Below are positions 60,285 through 64,000 of a stretch of DNA of 64,000 nucleotides, piece after piece; within the stretch, counting starts at the first letter, position 1; the number at the start of each line of letters is the position of its first letter. This DNA is from Streptomyces griseoviridis (GTDB lineage Bacteria; Actinomycetota; Actinomycetes; Streptomycetales; Streptomycetaceae), in assembly GCF_005222485.1 (NCBI RefSeq), contig NZ_CP029078.1:4151501-4215500 (forward strand). The letters are read 5' to 3'. A model generated the notes under the pieces. That model saw only the letters and a list, made by a program, of their open reading frames with translations, searched no databases and was not told where the DNA came from. A program made the position numbers and the translations under genes.

Positions 60285-61757
60285 TCAGCGCTGGGTCGGC
60301 CGGTTCCAGCGCTTGTTGGTGTTGTTGACCTCCAGCTCCGCCGCCGTCAGGTCCACGTGCAGCGGGATGCCGGGACGGCTGCCGACCTTGATGAGGAAGT
60401 TGCCGAGCCCCGGCGGGGTGCCGTTGCGGCCGCTCGCGCCGTCCCAGGCGGGCGGTGTCGACCAGTCGACCAGCAGCCGCTTCTCCGCCTCGGTCAGCTC
60501 CACCACCTGGGAGAGCTGCGGCATCTCGGCCGGCGGCAGGCCCGCGCAGATCACCATGCCGGCCCGCTCCACGAACCCCTTGGCCTTGGTGCGGTCCTCC
60601 TCGGTGGGCAGCGCGAGCAGGTCGTCGAGGCTGTGGGTGATCATCGCGAGGCCCACACCGCGCTGCCGGTCGAGCCGGGTGAGGGCGTTGACCCGGTCGA
60701 CCAGGCCGCGGCCGGCCTGGAGGACGCGCCAGAGTTCGTCCATGACGAGGAAGTAGTTGCGCTGCGGTTCGAGGCCCGCGTCGGCGAGCGCGTGGGCGGC
60801 GGAGACCGCGCCGAACCCGTACGACCAGCACGACAACAGGGCCGCGGCCTGGAGGAGTTGCTCGCTGTCGTCGATGCCGCTGACGTCGAAGCAGACCGGC
60901 CGGTCGAGCTTCATCGGCTCGGTGGTGGGGCTGGCGAAGGTGCCGCCGAGCCGGCCGTCGCCGAGGAGCGCCGTCAGGGACGCCTCCAGGTTCTCGGTGA
61001 TGTCCCGGTAGCGGTCGATGTCACCGCGGTCGAGGGCCACCGCGCGCACCGACTCGGGGGCGTCCTTGATGACCCGCACCAGATCGCCGAGGACCGGGAC
61101 GCGGTCGGGGCCGTGCCGGTCGTCGAGGACGTTCAGGGCGGCCGAGAGGATCGTCTCCTCGCGGTCGGTCGGGGGCGCCGAACGCAGGATGGTGATCAGC
61201 GCGGACACCATGTGCAGCCGGCGGCCGTGGACGTCGGCGAGGAGGCGGTGCCTGGCCTCGCCGGTGAGCCGGGCGGCGGCCTGCACGGACTCGCCCGGGT
61301 CGAGGACGTTGAGGTTGCCGCGCCCCCGGCCGAGGCTGATGACCTGGCCGCCGATGGCCCTGATCAGGTCGGTGTAGTCGGGCTTGAGGTCGCCGAAGAT
61401 CAGCGGGTGGACGCCGTAGCCGGCGAGGCCGAGGGCCATCCGGCGCACCACGGTCGACTTGCCGAGGCCGGGCCGGCCCAGGACGAACATGGAGGGGTTG
61501 GCGAGCAGCCCGGTGCGGGTGAACCAGGAGACCGGGTCGCAGCAGACCGTGGCCCCCGAGTCGAGGTCGCGGCCGAGCGGCACACCGACCATGGGGGTGC
61601 CCGCCCCGGCGCCGAACGGCCAGAGGCCGCACACCTGGACGGAGGTGCCGCGCCACTCGGGCGCGGGGTCGACGTAGCCGACCATGCCGCCGCCCGGTCC
61701 GGGCCAGCCTCGCGGCGTGGGCCGCGCGGGGCGGGGTTCCTTGGTCTTCGATGCCAT
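60285..61757 (-). CDS. VirB4/TraC-like ATPase of a conjugation-type secretion apparatus
   Basis: The 490-residue protein has Walker A GRPGLGKST near residue 95 (SMFVLGRPGLGKSTVVRRMALGL), FGDLKPDYTDLIRAIGGQVISLGRGRGNLNVLDPG, and a Walker B-like YFLVMDELWRVLQ with THSLDDLLALP downstream, as in VirB4 and SCO6879-like ATPases. These ATPases power assembly or transport in type IV secretion-related systems of actinobacteria. No coupling protein, relaxase or oriT is in the window. It is 70 bp from the SCO6880-family gene upstream and in one direction with it. Confidence 0.85.
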   Translation of the reverse strand: MASKTKEPRPARPTPRGWPGPGGGMVGYVDPAPEWRGTSVQVCGLWPFGAGAGTPMVGVPLGRDLDSGATVCCDPVSWFTRTGLLANPSMFVLGRPGLGKSTVVRRMALGLAGYGVHPLIFGDLKPDYTDLIRAIGGQVISLGRGRGNLNVLDPGESVQAAARLTGEARHRLLADVHGRRLHMVSALITILRSAPPTDREETILSAALNVLDDRHGPDRVPVLGDLVRVIKDAPESVRAVALDRGDIDRYRDITENLEASLTALLGDGRLGGTFASPTTEPMKLDRPVCFDVSGIDDSEQLLQAAALLSCWSYGFGAVSAAHALADAGLEPQRNYFLVMDELWRVLQAGRGLVDRVNALTRLDRQRGVGLAMITHSLDDLLALPTEEDRTKAKGFVERAGMVICAGLPPAEMPQLSQVVELTEAEKRLLVDWSTPPAWDGASGRNGTPPGLGNFLIKVGSRPGIPLHVDLTAAELEVNNTNKRWNRPTQR

Positions 61758-61827
61758 CGAACTTCCCTGGGGGTCGAGCGGGTTGGCGGTGGTCGGCGCG
61801 GTCCGCCCGGCGGCGGGCGGCCGGGGC

Positions 61828-63324
61828 TCACATCACGTCACGGACCGTCTGCGGGAGCGCCGTGTGCAGCGGCAGCACCAGGCCGAGCGGCAGGGCCGCC
61901 GCGAACGCCGCCGCCTGCGAGCCGTAGACCGGGCGGACCGCGATCCGGGCGGCGGGCGCCAGGTTGTCGACGGCGGCGGCGGCCTTCGGGAGGTCGGCGG
62001 CCGAGCCGACGGTCGCGGTGATGAGCATGCCGAAGCGGATCACGCCGTGGCCCTGGGCCTGCTCCTCGGTGGTGCGGCGGGCGGCGCTCACCTCGGCGTC
62101 GTCGCGGGCCTGCCCGATCTGTGACTGCTGGGCGTTGAACAGGGCGTTCTTGTAGTCCTGCTGGACGACCCGGGCGCCCTCGGCGCGGCTGTGCGGGCGG
62201 TAGAGCAGGGTGATGCGCTTGCGGGCGATGTCGCGGTTGGGCTGCACGAGGCTGGTGAGGACGTTGGAGAACACCTCGCCCTGCGGTGCCTCGGTCATCG
62301 CCCAGGTGACGCTGTAGGCGCCGTCGTGCCGGTAGTGGTCCCAGGACTCCTGGGCGGCCATCGGTCCCGCCTGGTCCCAGGTGAGCCCGGTGCCGCCGGC
62401 CGCCCGCGCCTCCTCGACGAGCGTCGAGACGGTCGGGTCGTAGGCGACGCGCACCGCCTCGGCGAGTTCGGTCGCGGTCATCGGGACGGCGGTGCCCGCG
62501 CCGGTCATCGACAGGCCCGCGGTGAGTCCCGGCAGCCGGGTGCCGATGTGCAGGGCCATGTCCTCGACGCTGCGCCGGGGCGAGCCGGGGCGGGCCGCGC
62601 CCGAGTAGGTGAGGGTGATGCGGGTGGCGATCTGCGCGGAGCCCGCCGGGTAGGCGGCCAGGACCTCGCGGAGCATCTCGGTGGCGAGGTCGGGGGCGCC
62701 CGCCGCGGTGTTGGCGGCGATCTCCTGCTGGAGCCTGACCCCGGAGTCGGGGGCGCTCTCCACGCTGACGCTGGCCGCGACCAGGCCGGGTTCGGCGCCG
62801 AGCGCGGAGAGCCACTGGCCCCAGTGCGCGACCCAGGTGTCGACCTGCTGCTCGTCGACGAGGGCGGCGCCGTCGGCGTCGCAGGAGATGACGACGGCGT
62901 GGTGGCCGGTCGACGGGATGGTGATCATCGCGAAGGGGCGGCTGTAGCCGTCCTGCGCCTCCGTCAGGACGGACTCGGCGGCGAGACCCGGCAGCCGGCA
63001 ACTGCCGAACCCGGTGCGGCCGGTGGGGCCCGAGCGGTAGAGGTGGCCGCCCGCCGAGGTGCTGCGCCACCAGGCGAGCCTGACCGCGCCGCGCTGCATC
63101 AGCGTGCGGCCGTGCCGGTCGCGGACCGCGAGCGGGGCGGTGGCCACCACCAGGACGAGACCGAGGGCGAGGGCCGCGTAGGCGGAGACGAGGGTGGTCA
63201 GGACGACGGCGATCAGTCCCGCGAACAGCAGCATCGTGGCGCCGAGGGAGAGACCGCGCAGACCGGAGGTGCGGGGCTTGCGGAAGTTGCCGTAGGTGCG
63301 GGGGGTGGCTTCAGTGACGGCCAC
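61828..63324 (-). CDS. SCO6880-family (PrgI-like N-terminus) membrane protein
   Basis: The protein is 498 residues from GTG 63324, following AGGAGG. It opens with YGNFRKPRTSGLRGLSLGATMLLFAGLIAVVLTTLVSAYAALALGLVLVVATAPLAV, two transmembrane helices of the PrgI type, and the rest is a large cytoplasmic domain (ITIPSTGHHAVVISCDADGAALV; AYDPTVSTLVEEARAAGG; FGMLITATVGSAADL). SCO6880 proteins lie next to VirB4-like ATPases in actinobacterial type IV-like loci and may be the N-terminal part of a split VirB3/VirB4 machinery. It overlaps the upstream membrane protein by 14 bp. Confidence 0.85.
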   Translation of the reverse strand: MAVTEATPRTYGNFRKPRTSGLRGLSLGATMLLFAGLIAVVLTTLVSAYAALALGLVLVVATAPLAVRDRHGRTLMQRGAVRLAWWRSTSAGGHLYRSGPTGRTGFGSCRLPGLAAESVLTEAQDGYSRPFAMITIPSTGHHAVVISCDADGAALVDEQQVDTWVAHWGQWLSALGAEPGLVAASVSVESAPDSGVRLQQEIAANTAAGAPDLATEMLREVLAAYPAGSAQIATRITLTYSGAARPGSPRRSVEDMALHIGTRLPGLTAGLSMTGAGTAVPMTATELAEAVRVAYDPTVSTLVEEARAAGGTGLTWDQAGPMAAQESWDHYRHDGAYSVTWAMTEAPQGEVFSNVLTSLVQPNRDIARKRITLLYRPHSRAEGARVVQQDYKNALFNAQQSQIGQARDDAEVSAARRTTEEQAQGHGVIRFGMLITATVGSAADLPKAAAAVDNLAPAARIAVRPVYGSQAAAFAAALPLGLVLPLHTALPQTVRDVM

Positions 63325-64000
63325 GGGACTCCTCCTGCTGGTCGGTGTGCGGCCGGGCGGGCACCGGCACGGGGGCCGCCGGTCCGTCCCCCGGGTGGGT
63401 GTGGCCCCGCTCGTCCGCGGCGGCCTCGGGGGCGGGCGGCGCGGACTCCTCGGCGGTGCGCCCGCCGGCCGGCGGCGCGTCGCGTGCCGCGGGGGCCGTC
63501 TCGGCGCCCCGCGCGGTCCGGCCGTGGCCGGCGCCCGGCGCGAACCGCGCGCCCGCCGACTCGGCGCCGACGGCGGCGCCCGACACCGACCGCCCGGCGG
63601 CCAGGCCGCGCAGGTGCGGGACGGCGAGCGCGCCGGAGGCGGCGGACGCGGCACCGGCGGACGCAGCGGCGGCGGCGCCGCGCGCGCCGCGGCCCGAGCC
63701 GGAGACCGCCGCCTGCACGACGGGCGCGGCGAACCGCAGCAGCGCGGGCAGGGTGAAACAGGCCAGCACGATCAGGACGACACCGGAGACCATGGAGACG
63801 ACCTGGTTGTCCTGGTGCTGCCCGGCCATCGAGAAGGCGGCGGCGTAGACGACGGCGGCGGCCGGTTTGTACAGCACGAACGCGAGCAGCCAGCCGACGG
63901 AGCGACGGAACCAGATCCGTCCCGTGGGGGTGCTGCTGGCCGCCGCCGACAGCGGCAGGGTGCCGCTGAGGATGACCAGCATCGCCATCCGCATGATCAT
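63311..64000 (-). CDS. polytopic membrane protein, C-terminal part (window edge)
   Basis: At least 229 residues are visible and the start lies beyond the window. Hydrophobic segments are MAMLVILSGTLPLSAAAS, WLLAFVLYKPAAAVVYAAAF and VSMVSGVVLIVLACFTLPALLRFAAPVV, followed by a long cytoplasmic Ala/Gly/Pro-rich tail (about 105-229). The layout (membrane core with FVLYKPAAAVVYAAAF and disordered tail) resembles the SCO6881/TrbL-VirB6-like membrane subunits encoded next to SCO6880 genes. It overlaps the SCO6880 gene by 14 bp, so the three genes form one operon. The identification is by context and hydrophobicity. Confidence 0.72.
   Translation of the reverse strand: MIMRMAMLVILSGTLPLSAAASSTPTGRIWFRRSVGWLLAFVLYKPAAAVVYAAAFSMAGQHQDNQVVSMVSGVVLIVLACFTLPALLRFAAPVVQAAVSGSGRGARGAAAAASAGAASAASGALAVPHLRGLAAGRSVSGAAVGAESAGARFAPGAGHGRTARGAETAPAARDAPPAGGRTAEESAPPAPEAAADERGHTHPGDGPAAPVPVPARPHTDQQEESRGRH

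Noticed and set aside
47864..64000. Integrative conjugative element
   Set aside because: VirB4-like and SCO6880-like genes suggested it, but no integrase, relaxase, replication gene, tRNA attachment site or composition shift is visible in the window. Boundaries beyond 64000 could change this.

Overview
The window is high-GC actinobacterial chromosome, almost certainly Streptomyces. Support comes from strong G/C bias at third codon positions, frequent GTG starts, ATGA and overlapping gene junctions, and content typical of the genus: a solitary groEL2 with CIRCE elements, the DasR-type nagK-nagA locus, a cdgB-type diguanylate cyclase, two AfsR/SARP-type regulators and SCO6880-family secretion proteins. 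No rRNA, tRNA, CRISPR array, insertion sequence or phage was seen.

Layout. 0-4.6 kb: the N-terminal part of an XPB-type helicase, cutC, an HD hydrolase, a DinB/MDMPI-like/GNAT fusion, and a DUF4031 pair. 4.6-8.4 kb: an N-acetylmuramate recycling operon (RpiR-type regulator, murQ, PTS EIIBC) whose last gene overlaps a convergent tannase-like secreted esterase. 10-16.9 kb: a hypothetical, a carboxylesterase, an old-yellow-enzyme oxidoreductase, a NUDIX hydrolase, groEL2 with two CIRCE boxes, and a cold-shock protein. 17.3-19.1 kb: a SAM-I riboswitch reading into a threonine-synthase homologue and a CysO-like sulfur carrier, which fits the MetM/MetO route to homocysteine. 19.2-22.6 kb: gpgS, otsA and otsB (glucosylglycerate and trehalose). 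22.6-27.4 kb: GlcNAc catabolism (solute-binding lipoprotein, dre-like sites, nagK, nagA, hexose kinase). 27.4-33 kb: a CBM lipid-anchored-free membrane protein, cdgB, a flavin reductase, GNAT, an ArfB-like factor and terD.

33-37.2 kb: a graspetide (ATP-grasp RiPP) cluster with precursor, ATP-grasp ligase and a PIMT-type methyltransferase on the minus strand, and a divergent XRE regulator plus HD hydrolase. 37.6-47.9 kb: a hypothetical basic-tailed protein, an M1 peptidase lipoprotein, a TetR/FAD-monooxygenase pair around a 19-bp-arm palindrome, a pentapeptide-repeat protein, an MFS exporter, an amine oxidase-like flavoprotein, a rhomboid-like protein and an APH(6)-like kinase.

47.9-64 kb is the most unusual region. 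Two paralogous single-pass proteins share an almost identical N-terminal module but carry different C-terminal domains (ChW-like and ricin-type). With them are two AfsR-type BTAD/NB-ARC/TPR regulators, a DUF4913 protein, a large hypothetical protein, a VirB4-like ATPase, an SCO6880/PrgI-like protein and a membrane protein cut by the window edge. Six promoter-like sequences here, plus one upstream of the 37.6 kb hypothetical, match (T/G)TGAAC-N17-CGT(T/G). That is an ECF-sigma-like architecture with identical 17-nt spacing, and a manual scan found no other exact-spacing match. I read this as a co-regulated envelope or secretion system, possibly developmentally controlled. The function is inference; the promoter set and modular paralogues are seen directly.
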